NCBI RefSeq assembly: GCF_036227605.1
Contig: NZ_CP109487.1
Coordinates: 2,418,001-2,482,000 of the forward strand
Length of the DNA stretch: 64,000 bases
Direction: 5' to 3'
DNA from: Streptomyces sp. NBC_01439
GTDB lineage: Bacteria > Actinomycetota > Actinomycetes > Streptomycetales > Streptomycetaceae
Part shown: positions 1-11,156 of the stretch, in pieces
Layout of the letters: each line of letters opens with the position of its first letter
How positions within the stretch are numbered: the stretch's first letter is position 1
Made by a program: the position numbers and the translations under genes
Notes under the pieces: generated by a model
Database searches by the model: none
Seen by the model: the letters and a program-made list of their open reading frames with translations, nothing else
Told to the model about the DNA's origin: nothing

Positions 1-1
1 G

Positions 2-907
2 CGCATCGACGTGACGCTGCGCATCTCGGGCTTCTTCCGGGACGCGTTCCCGCACGTCATCGGCCTGCTGGACGACGCGGTGCGGCTCGCGGCGTCCCTG
101 GACGAGCCCGCCGACCAGAACTTCGTCCGGGCCCACGCCCAGGCGGACCTGGCCGAGCACGGTGACGAGCGCCGCGCGACGACCCGTATCTTCGGCTCGC
201 GCCCGGGCACATACGGGGCCGGCATCCTGCAGCTGATCGACTCCCGCGACTGGCGTACGGACGCCGACCTCGCGGAGGTCTACACGGTGTGGGGCGGCTA
301 CGCGTACGGCCGGGGCCTGGAGGGCCGCCCCGCCCGGGACGAGATGGAGACGGCCTACAAGCGGATCACGGTCGCGGCGAAGAACACGGACACCCGCGAG
401 CACGACATCGCGGACTCGGACGACTACTTCCAGTACCACGGCGGCATGGTGGCCACGGTCCGCGCCCTGCGCGGCACCGCCCCCGAGGCCTACATCGGTG
501 ACTCCACCCGCCCGGAGACGGTCAAGACCCGCACCCTGGTCGAGGAGACCAGCCGCGTCTTCCGTGCCCGCGTCGTGAACCCCAAGTGGATCGAGGCGAT
601 GCGCCGCCACGGCTACAAGGGCGCCTTCGAGCTCGCGGCGACGGTGGACTACCTCTTCGGCTACGACGCCACGACGGGCGTGGTCGCGGACTGGATGTAC
701 GACAAGCTCACCGAGACGTACGTCCTGGACCCGACGAACCGCGCCTTCCTGGAGGAGGCCAACCCCTGGGCCCTGCACGGCATCGCGGAGCGCCTGCTGG
801 AGGCCGAGTCGCGCGGCATGTGGGAGAAGCCGGACCCGCAGGTCCTCGAATCGCTGCGCCAGGTGTACCTGGACACGGAGGGCAACCTGGAGGGCGAGGC
901 GGAGTAG
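2..907 (+). CDS. cobN: Cobaltochelatase subunit CobN, C-terminal part
   Basis: Large subunit of the ATP-dependent aerobic cobaltochelatase (CobNST), which inserts cobalt into hydrogenobyrinate a,c-diamide during cobalamin synthesis in the cytoplasm. The reading frame is open at the left edge and only the last 301 codons or so are present; the family is normally about 1200 residues. The visible segment starts with the conserved RIDVTLRISGFFRD stretch and contains the FGSRPGTYGAGI and VWGGYAYG blocks typical of CobN/BchH proteins. It ends at a TAG and is followed 19 bases later by a strong hairpin, so it is the last gene of its transcript. Family assignment is firm; the partial state is caused by the window edge. 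Confidence 0.95.
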   Translation, partial: RIDVTLRISGFFRDAFPHVIGLLDDAVRLAASLDEPADQNFVRAHAQADLAEHGDERRATTRIFGSRPGTYGAGILQLIDSRDWRTDADLAEVYTVWGGYAYGRGLEGRPARDEMETAYKRITVAAKNTDTREHDIADSDDYFQYHGGMVATVRALRGTAPEAYIGDSTRPETVKTRTLVEETSRVFRARVVNPKWIEAMRRHGYKGAFELAATVDYLFGYDATTGVVADWMYDKLTETYVLDPTNRAFLEEANPWALHGIAERLLEAESRGMWEKPDPQVLESLRQVYLDTEGNLEGEAE

Positions 908-926
908 TCCGCTCCGCCGTCACACG

Positions 927-967
927 AGCCGTCCCCCTCACCCTGCCGAAGGGTGAGGGGGACGGCT
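927..967. terminator. Strong hairpin terminator after cobN
   Basis: A perfect 18-bp inverted repeat (927-944 with 950-967) encloses a 5-base loop and is followed by a short T-rich run (tcttttg). It lies between the convergent cobN (plus) and a small minus-strand gene, so it probably works in both directions. Confidence 0.85.
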
Positions 968-1012
968 TCTTTTGTTCAGGCCCACGAACCCCGAGTACGC
1001 GGACCTGGACCA

Positions 1013-1234
1013 CTACGCCTTGACGGTCTGGTTCAGCGCGACGAGGGCCTGGGCCCAGCGGACGTACTTCAGCTGCCCGAAGTCGGCGACGGTCTTGACC
1101 CCGAACGCCTGGTGCAGCAGCTTGCCGTCCTCGTCGCTGACACCCTTGAGCGCGGCAATGGGAGCCGCGAGCACCTCGGCGAGCGGCTTGTCGGCCCACG
1201 CCTTGTCGAGCACCTTGTCCAGATCGATCGCCAT
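1013..1234 (-). CDS. Small conserved helical protein (73 aa)
   Basis: I do not recognise a named family with certainty. The 73-residue product is acidic/neutral and predicted all-helical. The middle resembles a helix-hairpin-helix pair of the kind that senses or links small domains (GVSDEDGKLLHQAFGVKTVADF). It has no signal peptide or membrane segment. The ATG at 1234 is preceded by a GAGAGGGA ribosome binding site. It is convergent with cobN across the shared terminator. A nucleic-acid or protein-interaction role is possible but not shown by the sequence. Confidence 0.7.
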   Translation of the reverse strand: MAIDLDKVLDKAWADKPLAEVLAAPIAALKGVSDEDGKLLHQAFGVKTVADFGQLKYVRWAQALVALNQTVKA

Positions 1235-1324
1235 GAGCGTCCCTCTCGGAATCCCGAAACGAATATCGGGGCAAACCTAACCCAATCCGACAATCACCTT
1301 GCGGTACGGCACGCCGCCGACAGG

Positions 1325-2866
1325 TCAGGAGATGCTCTCGACCCTCTTGCCGTCGACGAGGTACCGGGGCAGGCACGGCAGTTCCGGGTCGAGCGGGAAG
1401 CCCTGGTCGTGGGCGAGGCAGGCCATGGCGAGCGGGCCGAGCGCCACGCGGGAGCGCGGCGCCGCCGACTGCGCCCAGTAGCCGCCGTGTTCCGCGAGCG
1501 CTTCGGCGAGCACCTCGCCGAAGGCCTGGTGGTCCCCCGTGAAGAGGCGGTGGAACAGCGCGACCGGCTGATAGTCGACGCGGTTCACGAAATCGGCCGG
1601 GGAGTGGGTCAGCGTCTCGGGCAGGGACGCCTGCATGGTGGCGAGCAGCTTCTCCACGACCGCGTCGCCCGGGCCGCCGGTGAGGTAGGTCCGCAGGGTG
1701 TCTATCCAGTGCAGGACGTAGGCGTCGACGCTGTCGTCCTGCCGCAACGTCTCCGGCGGGACCTCGCACAGCCGGGCCACCCGGTCGTGCGCGCGGCAGG
1801 CGAGCGCGAGGTAGACCGCGTCGAGCCAGGCGCGGGCGTCCGGGGGCGGAGCCGCGGCCCTGGCGGAAAGCCGCAGGGTGTTCTCCTCGCCCAGGTACCA
1901 CTGCTCCGGCTCGCATCCGGTGAACAGCGCGGAGCCGAGCCGCACGGCCGTCTCCCACGCGTCCCACGTGACGACGTCGCTCGCGCGGGGATCGGCGACG
2001 CAGCGGACGTGCGCGAGGGCCAGGGCCGAGGCGAAGGCGTCGCCCAGCCCCGACGGGTCCTGTGCGAGCCGGGCCACCGACTCGGCGGTCGCGCGGGTGA
2101 GGACGGCCGGGTCCGGGGCCTCCGGGTCCGCGGCGGGCACGGCGATGCGGCCGGCGCGGTCGAGGCGGACCAGCCCCTTCATCAGACCGAGCAGGGACTG
2201 CGGCGGCTGCAGCGACAGCGTGCGCGTGTCCTCGTCGACGACCGTGAGCGAGGTCAGGCCGCCCTGGTGCCACCAGTACACGCGCGGCGACAGCGGCCCG
2301 GGCCCGTCCTCGTAGGCGCCCAGCGCGTACGCGGCCAGGTCGTTGAGGGCGTCCACCACCGAGCCGTCGACCACCGGATGGAAGGCCAGCAGGTGCCGGG
2401 TGGGAACGACGACGAGGGCACCGGCGGACGGCAGCGGCTCTCCGGTGACCTGGCGGGCCAGCTCGCCCAGGTACAACGCCTTGGATGCCACGAAGTGCGA
2501 GTCGCCGTAGACGGAGTGCAGCGTGGCCCGCCCCTCGACGGGAATCTCCTCGTACGTGACGGGGACGCGCATCAGGTTGGCGTACGCGGCCTGCCCCAGC
2601 TCCTCGATCCCGACGCGCTCCACGTCGCCGTCGGTGAGGGAGCGCACGCTGGTGGGCCCGTCGAGGGCGTAGGCGAAGACCAGCTCGTCCGCCACGATCC
2701 GGGCGTACCGCATGCCGCCGGCGACCTCCGGGGTGACCAACCCGACGGGCAACAGCCGCGCGTGCACCCCGCGCAGCAGTTCCTCGACGCTCTCGCCGCC
2801 GTGACCGGCGCTGGATTCAGATGAGTTGTCTCGATTCACCCCTTGAACTGTACGAGAGCCCGCCAC
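1325..2866 (-). CDS. Imm49-like immunity-family protein with extra N-terminal domain
   Basis: The C-terminal third (about residues 290-513) matches the Imm49 pattern: helical, ending with LGPLAMACLAHDQGF and a CLPRYLVDG tail. Imm49 proteins are predicted immunity partners of polymorphic toxins, but Streptomyces carries many with no toxin alongside. The N-terminal half (about 25-225) is a separate alpha/beta domain with a VVVPTRHLLAFHPV strand, weakly like DUF1444/YtpQ proteins. At 513 residues it is about twice a normal Imm49. The N-terminus is uncertain: the GTG at 2866 lacks a good ribosome binding site and a second GTG at 2839 is possible. No toxin gene is visible nearby, so cytoplasmic immunity is only a family-based guess. 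Confidence 0.6.
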   Translation of the reverse strand: MAGSRTVQGVNRDNSSESSAGHGGESVEELLRGVHARLLPVGLVTPEVAGGMRYARIVADELVFAYALDGPTSVRSLTDGDVERVGIEELGQAAYANLMRVPVTYEEIPVEGRATLHSVYGDSHFVASKALYLGELARQVTGEPLPSAGALVVVPTRHLLAFHPVVDGSVVDALNDLAAYALGAYEDGPGPLSPRVYWWHQGGLTSLTVVDEDTRTLSLQPPQSLLGLMKGLVRLDRAGRIAVPAADPEAPDPAVLTRATAESVARLAQDPSGLGDAFASALALAHVRCVADPRASDVVTWDAWETAVRLGSALFTGCEPEQWYLGEENTLRLSARAAAPPPDARAWLDAVYLALACRAHDRVARLCEVPPETLRQDDSVDAYVLHWIDTLRTYLTGGPGDAVVEKLLATMQASLPETLTHSPADFVNRVDYQPVALFHRLFTGDHQAFGEVLAEALAEHGGYWAQSAAPRSRVALGPLAMACLAHDQGFPLDPELPCLPRYLVDGKRVESIS

Positions 2867-3058
2867 GCCGCCCGACAGCCGGGCCCGGGGTCGCCGGGTC
2901 CCGGCGGCCGTCCCCTAACGCCTGGCCGGGGGCCCGCACCGGGCAACGGCCGCTGCGTCACCTGAAGAAGTGAAATCACCCTTGTCCCACGGGCACCAGG
3001 GGTAGGGCACTGCTGATCTCGTGCGGGGGCCGGAGCGAACCGGTCCCCGCAACCATGA

Positions 3059-5293
<2,235 letters not shown>

Positions 5294-5300
5294 TCCCGCC

Positions 5301-5341
5301 GGCCGGGTCGGCGGCGCGCGGCACGCCCCGCCGGCCCGGCC
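5301..5341. terminator. Convergent GC-rich hairpin between geoA and the Eis-like gene
   Basis: Inverted repeat of 14 bp with one mismatch (5301-5314 with 5328-5341) placed in the 53-bp space between two genes that end towards each other. There is no T-tract, as is common in Streptomyces terminators. Confidence 0.65.
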
Positions 5342-5346
5342 GTGCG

Positions 5347-6588
5347 TCAGAACTCGTCGCCCGTGTGCGGCAGTACGGCCGTGCGCAGGGCCGCGTCCAG
5401 CGCCGCCGCCGCGCCGGGCGTGTGCTCCCGTACCAGCCCGGCCGCGACGAGTTCTTCGACCCGGGTCCCGCCGAGGTAGCAGGCGGCCAGTTCGCGTACG
5501 TCCAGGGCCAGGTCGGCGGCGCGGTCCGCGTGCTCGTACGCGGCTCCGCCCGGCCCGGCCGCCAGCCGGAACCGCCCGGCGTTGTCGGGCATCCGCGCGT
5601 CGTGCACCTCCAGCACCACGTCCACCGGCGCGGCCCAGGACCGCCGCGTCAGCGCCGCGCGTACGTCGACCAGGCGCAGCCAGAGCGCCGGGAACTGGGC
5701 GGTGACCCGCACCTGGTCCCGGTCCGCGGCGAAGTGCAGCAGCGGGTCGTCGACCGGGCGGCCCCACGCGCGGACCCTGCCGGTGAGGTCGAGGGAGGCC
5801 ACGCACTCCCACAGCGCGGCGGCGACCGCCGGGGTGTCGGCCTCCAGTTCGTCCACCCGGACCAGGCCCGGCACCCGGGTCCGGCCGACCCCGCCGCCGT
5901 CGTCCTCCGGCTTGGTGCGGTAGAGCACGTACCCGGCGATCGGCCGGTCCGCTTCTCCCAGGACGATGATCCGGGGCGGGCCCAACTCCTCGTCCTCCTC
6001 GTCCTGTTCGGCCAGCCACTCCTCGGACCAGCGCTGCGCGCTGCGGGTGGGACGGCCGGCCCGCCCGGCCCGGGCGGCCTCGTGGAAGGGCCCGATGACG
6101 GCGACGGCCTCCTCCGGGTCGACGAGCCGCAGCGGGCGCCGGTCCGGGTCGATGCGCAGGGCCAGCGGACGGGTGGAGTCGATCTCGACGGTGACGCCGG
6201 TCGTGGCGCTGCCGTAGCCGAAGCGGCCGTAGATCGCGGCCTCGGAGGCCCAGAGGGCGGCGAGCGGACTGCCCACGTCGGCGGTCCGCCGCAGCATCTC
6301 GCCCATCAGGGCGGTGAGCACGCCGCGCCGGCGGTGGGTGGGGGCGACTCCGACGAAGGTGAGCCCGGGGCAGGGCAGGTCCGCCCCGGGCACCGAGAGC
6401 CGGAAGTCGTACGCGGCCATGAAGCCGGCCAGGGCCGTGCCGTCGTAGGCGCCGATCCGGTCGCAACGCGCGAGGAGCGCGTGGTGTTTCTCCCGGACCT
6501 CCTTCTCGGGCCGGTCGTGGAAGACCAGGTAGGCGAGCTCCAGAGCGCGGTCGATGTCGGACTCGGGTACCTCGCGGATGTCCACCAT
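5347..6588 (-). CDS. Eis-family GNAT N-acetyltransferase
   Basis: A 413-residue acetyltransferase of the Eis (enhanced intracellular survival) type: N-terminal GNAT domain, second GNAT-like domain and C-terminal SCP2-like domain. The acetyl-CoA loop is visible as VAPTHRRRGVLTALM near residue 80. The YGRFGYG block near 120 carries the tyrosine used as general acid in Eis. The chain ends in phenylalanine, as in mycobacterial Eis, where the terminal carboxylate acts as general base. Such enzymes acetylate aminoglycosides or lysines; the real substrate here is unknown. It is convergent with geoA. Confidence 0.88.
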   Translation of the reverse strand: MVDIREVPESDIDRALELAYLVFHDRPEKEVREKHHALLARCDRIGAYDGTALAGFMAAYDFRLSVPGADLPCPGLTFVGVAPTHRRRGVLTALMGEMLRRTADVGSPLAALWASEAAIYGRFGYGSATTGVTVEIDSTRPLALRIDPDRRPLRLVDPEEAVAVIGPFHEAARAGRAGRPTRSAQRWSEEWLAEQDEEDEELGPPRIIVLGEADRPIAGYVLYRTKPEDDGGGVGRTRVPGLVRVDELEADTPAVAAALWECVASLDLTGRVRAWGRPVDDPLLHFAADRDQVRVTAQFPALWLRLVDVRAALTRRSWAAPVDVVLEVHDARMPDNAGRFRLAAGPGGAAYEHADRAADLALDVRELAACYLGGTRVEELVAAGLVREHTPGAAAALDAALRTAVLPHTGDEF

Positions 6589-6696
6589 GATCGCGAGACT
6601 AATCGGTCATCGCCGGACCGGTCACCTCATATTGGCCGGTCCGGCACGTCCGGCCGGTGCGCGGGCCTGCGGCCGGTGCGCGAAAGCCCCTGCGGA

Positions 6697-7950
6697 CTAC
6701 CGTGCGGCGGGACCGGTCCAGGCGGCCGGGACGCGGCCGAGCCGGACGCGCTGCGGGTGGTCCCCGACGGGGACGGAGACCCGCTTGGTGCCGGTGGCGA
6801 AGTCGATGGCCGTGACCCGGTCGGCGCCGCTCTCGGAGATCACGCAGGCGCTGCCGTCGCCGGAGACCGTGGCCCAGTACGGCTTGGCGGCGGGCACGAG
6901 CGGGCCTTCGGCGAGGGTGGCGCGGTCCACGACGGTCGCGTAGTCGTCCATGGTGCCCGCGATGCAGAGCTTCGCCCCGTCGGGGCTCATGGACATGCCG
7001 TGGTGGCGGGAGTCGTTGACCCAGGTGGTGCGGTCGGTGCTGGTGGCGGGGTTCATGGGGAGGGTCTTGAGGCGGGTGATCCGGTCGGAGGGGACGTCGT
7101 ACTCCAGGAAGCCGTTGAAGAAGGACACCTGGAAGTAGAGCTTCGACTCGTCGGGGCTGAAGGACACCGGGCGGACGGCGTCGGACAGGTCGCGGCGGCC
7201 GAAGGCGTCCAGCCGCTCCCGCATGTCGATCACCCGGACCGTGCGGAAGGTCTGCGCGTCGACCACGGTGATCTTGCGGTCGCCCTTCGTCCAGTCCAGC
7301 CAGGGCGCGTCCAGGGCGGTGTTCACTTCGCCGATGGAGCTGTTCCACAGGAAGCGGCCGTCGCGGGTGAAGGTGTTCTCGTGCGGCTTGTCGCCGGTGC
7401 CGAAGGAGCCGACGTGTCGTCCGGTGGTGATGTCCAGGACGTGCACGGTGTTGGAGGTGGAGGCCGAGACGGCGACGCGGGTCCCGTCCGGCGAGACCGC
7501 CATGTGGTCGGAGCGGTACCCGGACACCGGGAAGCGCCAGTTGACGCGTCCGGAGGCCACGTCGATGGAGACGACGTCGGCGAAGCTGGGTCGGGAGACG
7601 ACGACCGCGGAGCCGTCCGGGGTGGTGTACATGTCGTCGACGAACTGGTCGTGCCCCTCGCCCGCGCTCTCCCGGATGCCGAGGAAGAAGGCGAGCTTCA
7701 CCGGGTTGAGGTAGATCTCCCGCAGCCGCTCGGCCTTGTCGGGGACCACGTCGATCCGGCCGACCTTGGCGAGGTCGCCGGTGGAGGCGAGGACGTCGGC
7801 GGTCCCCTCCCAGTTGTTCCCGACGAAGAGCACCTCGCGCAGGCCGCCGGCGGGACCGGAGCCCGGAGCGGGACCGGACGGGGCCGGTGTGAAGGCGGTG
7901 AGCAAGGTGGCCGCGGCCAGCAGGCCCAGGGTTCGCACGGTACGCAACAT
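6697..7950 (-). CDS. Secreted YncE-like beta-propeller protein
   Basis: A 417-residue protein with an N-terminal signal peptide (positively charged MLRTVRTLG, hydrophobic stretch to about residue 20, then a Pro/Gly-rich linker). After this come repeated WD40/YVTN-type blades such as VSPDGTRVAVSAS, FSPDESKLYFQV and MSPDGAKLCIAG. The fold is a 7-blade-type propeller used for ligand or protein binding outside the membrane. It contains no catalytic motif. It is monocistronic, separated from xdhC by a hairpin at 8028-8055. Its role is unknown; the blade assignment is firm, the function is not. Confidence 0.82.
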   Translation of the reverse strand: MLRTVRTLGLLAAATLLTAFTPAPSGPAPGSGPAGGLREVLFVGNNWEGTADVLASTGDLAKVGRIDVVPDKAERLREIYLNPVKLAFFLGIRESAGEGHDQFVDDMYTTPDGSAVVVSRPSFADVVSIDVASGRVNWRFPVSGYRSDHMAVSPDGTRVAVSASTSNTVHVLDITTGRHVGSFGTGDKPHENTFTRDGRFLWNSSIGEVNTALDAPWLDWTKGDRKITVVDAQTFRTVRVIDMRERLDAFGRRDLSDAVRPVSFSPDESKLYFQVSFFNGFLEYDVPSDRITRLKTLPMNPATSTDRTTWVNDSRHHGMSMSPDGAKLCIAGTMDDYATVVDRATLAEGPLVPAAKPYWATVSGDGSACVISESGADRVTAIDFATGTKRVSVPVGDHPQRVRLGRVPAAWTGPAAR

Positions 7951-8027
7951 CCGCTCAACTCCGCTACGGGGAAGGGATGGAGAGGGTGCCTCCTATTACC
8001 GGCGGGTAAAATAGGGGGAACGACACC

Positions 8028-8055
8028 AGGGCGCAACCCCCACGGGGTGCGCCCT
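8028..8055 (-). terminator. Hairpin downstream of xdhC
   Basis: Near-perfect inverted repeat (8028-8040 with 8044-8055, one bulged base) located 60 bases beyond the xdhC stop and before the next minus-strand gene. It probably ends the purine permease/xdhC transcript. Confidence 0.6.
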
Positions 8056-8115
8056 TTCCTCACGTCCCTCCTTCACGTCCGGTCGTCACGTTTCCCCCGT
8101 CCGACCGTCGTGCCT

Positions 8116-9267
8116 TCAAGCGACGGAAACGATCCGGTCGAGCATCGTGTGCGAGACGTCCGGGTGGATCGGGACGTGCGCGCCGGTCAGGGCCGCGCCG
8201 GTGCCGCCGCGGCGGTTCGCGACGATCTCGGCGGCGATGGACAGCGCGGTCTCCTCCGGGGAGCGGGCGCCGAGGTCCAGGCCGATCGGGGAACGCAGCC
8301 GGGCCAGTTCGAGCTCGGTCACCCCGACCGCCCGCAGTCGCTCGTTGCGGTCCTCGTGGGTGCGGCGGGAGCCCATGGCGCCGACGTAGGCGACGGGCAG
8401 CTTGAGCGCCAGTTCGAGGAGCGGGACGTCGAACTTGGCGTCGTGGGTGAGCACGCACAGGACCGTCCGGCCGTCCACGGCCGTGGTCTCCAGGTAGCGG
8501 TGGGGCCAGTCGACGACGATCTCGTCCGCCTCGGGGAAACGGGTCTTCGTCGCGAAGACGGGCCGCGCGTCGCACACCGTCACCCGGTAGCCGAGGAACT
8601 TGCCGATCCGCACGAGGGCGGAGGCGAAGTCGATGGCACCGAAGACGATCATCCGCGGGGGCGGGACGCTGGACTCGACCAGCACCTTCAGCGGCTCTCC
8701 GCAGAGCCTGCCGTCGGCGCCGATCTCCAGCACGCCGGTCCGGCCCGCGTCGAGCATGGCGCGGGCCTCCTCGGCGATGGTGCGGTCCAGCTCCGGGTGT
8801 CCGCCGAGACCGCCCTGGTGGGCGCCTTCGGTACGGACGAACACGGCGCGGCCCATGAGCTCGGCCGGGCCCTGCGCGATGCGGGCCACCGCAGCGGCCT
8901 CGCCGCGGGCCGCGGCGGCCAGCCCGGCCGCGAAGGCCTCCCGGGCGGGAGAGCCCACGCGGACCGGGGTGACCAGGATGTCGATGATTCCGCCGCAGGT
9001 CAGGCCTACGGCGAAGGCATCGTCGTCGCTGTACCCGAAGCGCTCGTGGACGGTTTCGCCGTCCTCCAGCGCCTGCCGGCACAGCTCGTACACCGCACCT
9101 TCCACGCATCCGCCGGAGACCGAGCCGATGGCCGTGCCCTCGCTGTCGACGGCGAGAGCGGCCCCGGGCTGGCGGGGCGCGCTCCCGCCGACCGCCACGA
9201 CGGTGGCGACGGCGAAGTCACGCCCCTGCTCGACCCACCGGTTCAGCTCTTCGGCGATGTCCAGCAT
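8116..9267 (-). CDS. xdhC: XdhC/CoxI family maturation protein
   Basis: XdhC-type proteins bind molybdenum cofactor, promote its sulfuration and deliver it to xanthine dehydrogenase. The 383-residue protein has the N-terminal XdhC/CoxI domain (GSAPRQPGAALAV near residue 30, SGGCVEGAVYE near 50, LTCGGIIDILV near 90). It also has a C-terminal Rossmann domain (from about 210: MIVFGAIDFASALVRIGKFL, then LTHDAKFDVPLL and GAMGSRRTHEDR). The ATG at 9267 is chosen because a GAGGAGG ribosome binding site lies just upstream; a longer frame to 9444 lacks one. It lies downstream of the permease in the same direction, fitting a role with the dehydrogenase encoded 2 kb upstream. Confidence 0.9.
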   Translation of the reverse strand: MLDIAEELNRWVEQGRDFAVATVVAVGGSAPRQPGAALAVDSEGTAIGSVSGGCVEGAVYELCRQALEDGETVHERFGYSDDDAFAVGLTCGGIIDILVTPVRVGSPAREAFAAGLAAAARGEAAAVARIAQGPAELMGRAVFVRTEGAHQGGLGGHPELDRTIAEEARAMLDAGRTGVLEIGADGRLCGEPLKVLVESSVPPPRMIVFGAIDFASALVRIGKFLGYRVTVCDARPVFATKTRFPEADEIVVDWPHRYLETTAVDGRTVLCVLTHDAKFDVPLLELALKLPVAYVGAMGSRRTHEDRNERLRAVGVTELELARLRSPIGLDLGARSPEETALSIAAEIVANRRGGTGAALTGAHVPIHPDVSHTMLDRIVSVA

Positions 9268-9371
9268 GGGGGCCTCCTCGGAGAGGTTCGGTTCCAGTAT
9301 CTGATACGTGGATCTGATGCGTGCATCGGATACGTGGAGGTGCGGGTACGTGATGATCAGGCGGTTCGGGG

Positions 9372-10835
9372 TCAGCCGACCCCGAGCCAGTGCTCGATCG
9401 GGTTCAGGGCGAAGAACACCAGGAAGATCCCGGTCAGCGCCCACATGAAGCCACCGATCTCCCGGGCCTTGCCCTGAGCGATCTTGATGGCGACGTAGGA
9501 GATCACACCGGCGGCGACGCCGGCCGTGATCGAGTACGTGAACGGCATGATCACGACGGTCAGGAAGACCGGGATCGCGGTCGCGCTGTCGGCCCAGTCC
9601 ACGTGGCGGGCGTTCTGCATCATCATCGCGCCGATGACGACCAGCGCCGCGGAGGCGACCTCACCCGGGACGATCTGCGTGAGCGGGGTGAAGAAGAGGC
9701 AGGCGGCGAAGAACAGGCCGGTGACCACGGAGGCGAGACCCGTGCGGGCACCCTCGCCAACGCCGGTCGCGGACTCGACGAACACGGTCTGGCCGGAGCC
9801 GCCCGCGACGCCACCGATGGCGCCACCGGCGCCGTCGATGAAGAGCGCCTTGGACAGGCCCGGCATGCGGCCCTTGTCGTCGGCCAGCTTGGCCTCGGTA
9901 CCGACACCGATGATGGTGGCCATGGCGTCGAAGAAGCCGGCGAGCACCAGCGTGAAGACGATCATGCCGACCGTCATGTAGCCGACGTCGCCCCAGCCGC
10001 CGAAGGAGACGTCGCCGAAGAGCGAGAAGTTCGGCATCGAGACTGCGGAGCCGTCGAGCTCCGGCGGGCCGTTCTTCCAGGCCTTCGGGTCGATGTCCAC
10101 GATGGCGTTGAGGATCGCGGCCAGGACGGTGCCGCCGACGATGCCGATCAGGATGGCGCCGGGCACCTTGCGGGCCTGGAGCATGAAGATGGCGACCAGG
10201 GTGATGCAGAAGAGCAGCACGGGCCAGCCGGACAGCTCACCGACGGCGCCGAGCTGGACGGGGGGACCGAACTCCGGGCCCTTGCCGACGAAACCGGCCT
10301 TGACGAAGCCGATCAGGGCGACGAAGAGGCCGATGCCCATGGTGATCGCGTGCTTGAGCGCGAGGGGGATCGCGTTCATGATCATCTCTCGGAGGCCGGT
10401 GACGACCAGGAGACAGATCACGACACCGTAGACCACACACATGCCCATGGCCTGCGGCCAGGTCATCTGGGGGGCCACCTGCGAGGCCAGCACGCCGGAC
10501 ACGGACAGACCCGCGGCGAGGGCGAGCGGCACCTTGCCGACGAAGCCCATCAGGAGCGTGGTGACGGCTGCGGCGAACGCGGTGGCGGTGATGATCGCCG
10601 ACCCGTCCATGACCGTGCCGGCGACGTCCTTGCCCGACAGGAGCAGGGGGTTGAGCAGGAGGATGTACGCCATCGCCATGAAGGTCGTGATGCCGCCACG
10701 AACCTCGTTGCCGACATTTGAGCCTCTGTGCGTTATATGGAAATAGCGGTCGAGCCAGGACCGTCCGGCGGGCGGCTGAGAGCCGTCGCCGGCTTCCTCC
10801 GCGGTGGTCTTGGGCTCTACTGACGACTGGGTCAT
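9372..10835 (-). CDS. AzgA-type NCS2 purine permease
   Basis: A 487-residue membrane transporter of the NCS2 family, AzgA (guanine/hypoxanthine) branch, with about 12-14 hydrophobic segments. Diagnostic stretches are EVRGGITTFMAMAYILLLNP at the N-terminus, FFDAMATIIGVGTEAKL in the middle and VESATGVGEGARTGLASVVTG in the substrate-binding region. The ATG at 10835 follows a GGGAG site; upstream in-frame extension is compositionally non-coding. It sits between xanthine dehydrogenase and XdhC genes, so it very probably imports the purine base that the dehydrogenase oxidises. It would be driven by proton symport. Confidence 0.9.
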   Translation of the reverse strand: MTQSSVEPKTTAEEAGDGSQPPAGRSWLDRYFHITHRGSNVGNEVRGGITTFMAMAYILLLNPLLLSGKDVAGTVMDGSAIITATAFAAAVTTLLMGFVGKVPLALAAGLSVSGVLASQVAPQMTWPQAMGMCVVYGVVICLLVVTGLREMIMNAIPLALKHAITMGIGLFVALIGFVKAGFVGKGPEFGPPVQLGAVGELSGWPVLLFCITLVAIFMLQARKVPGAILIGIVGGTVLAAILNAIVDIDPKAWKNGPPELDGSAVSMPNFSLFGDVSFGGWGDVGYMTVGMIVFTLVLAGFFDAMATIIGVGTEAKLADDKGRMPGLSKALFIDGAGGAIGGVAGGSGQTVFVESATGVGEGARTGLASVVTGLFFAACLFFTPLTQIVPGEVASAALVVIGAMMMQNARHVDWADSATAIPVFLTVVIMPFTYSITAGVAAGVISYVAIKIAQGKAREIGGFMWALTGIFLVFFALNPIEHWLGVG

Positions 10836-11156
10836 GGTGCCTAACTCCCAAGGTTCAAAGGGGCACCCGCTTGGAGATTGGAGACGCGGGATTTGGGATG
10901 CTGCGTTTGGCTGCACGACCCGGGGTGACGGCCCGAGGCGACGCGAATGTTCACTGCGTTTACTGCGGGTAGTGCGGGGGTGACCGCTGGTACCACGGGG
11001 GTTCTTGCAGGGGTACTGCCGGGTGAAGGGACCGCGAGCGGTGCGGTGCTTCGTACGTCCTCCGGACGGTGTGGCGCGAAGTGTGACGTTCCCATGCACA
11101 CCGCCCGGAGAGTCTGAGGGGGTCCGGGGGCCTCGCGGCCCCCGGACCACGCCGTC
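10836..11156. other. 321-bp intergenic region upstream of the permease
   Basis: There is no credible coding frame. The stretch separates the end of the dehydrogenase large subunit gene from the permease, and presumably holds a separate permease promoter. It contains imperfect G-rich repeats (around 10970-11030) but no clear palindrome that I can assign to a regulator. Confidence 0.5.

Noticed and set aside
953..2824. 623-codon plus-strand frame antisense to the Imm49-like gene
   Set aside because: Shadow of the strongly biased minus-strand gene; low-complexity product.
5365..9477. 1370-codon plus-strand frame across three minus-strand genes
   Set aside because: It spans the Eis-like, beta-propeller and XdhC genes in antisense, with typical shadow composition and no ribosome binding site.
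10930..11030. Purine riboswitch upstream of the purine permease
   Set aside because: G-rich repeats are present but no three-way junction or conserved purine-aptamer loops could be recognised.
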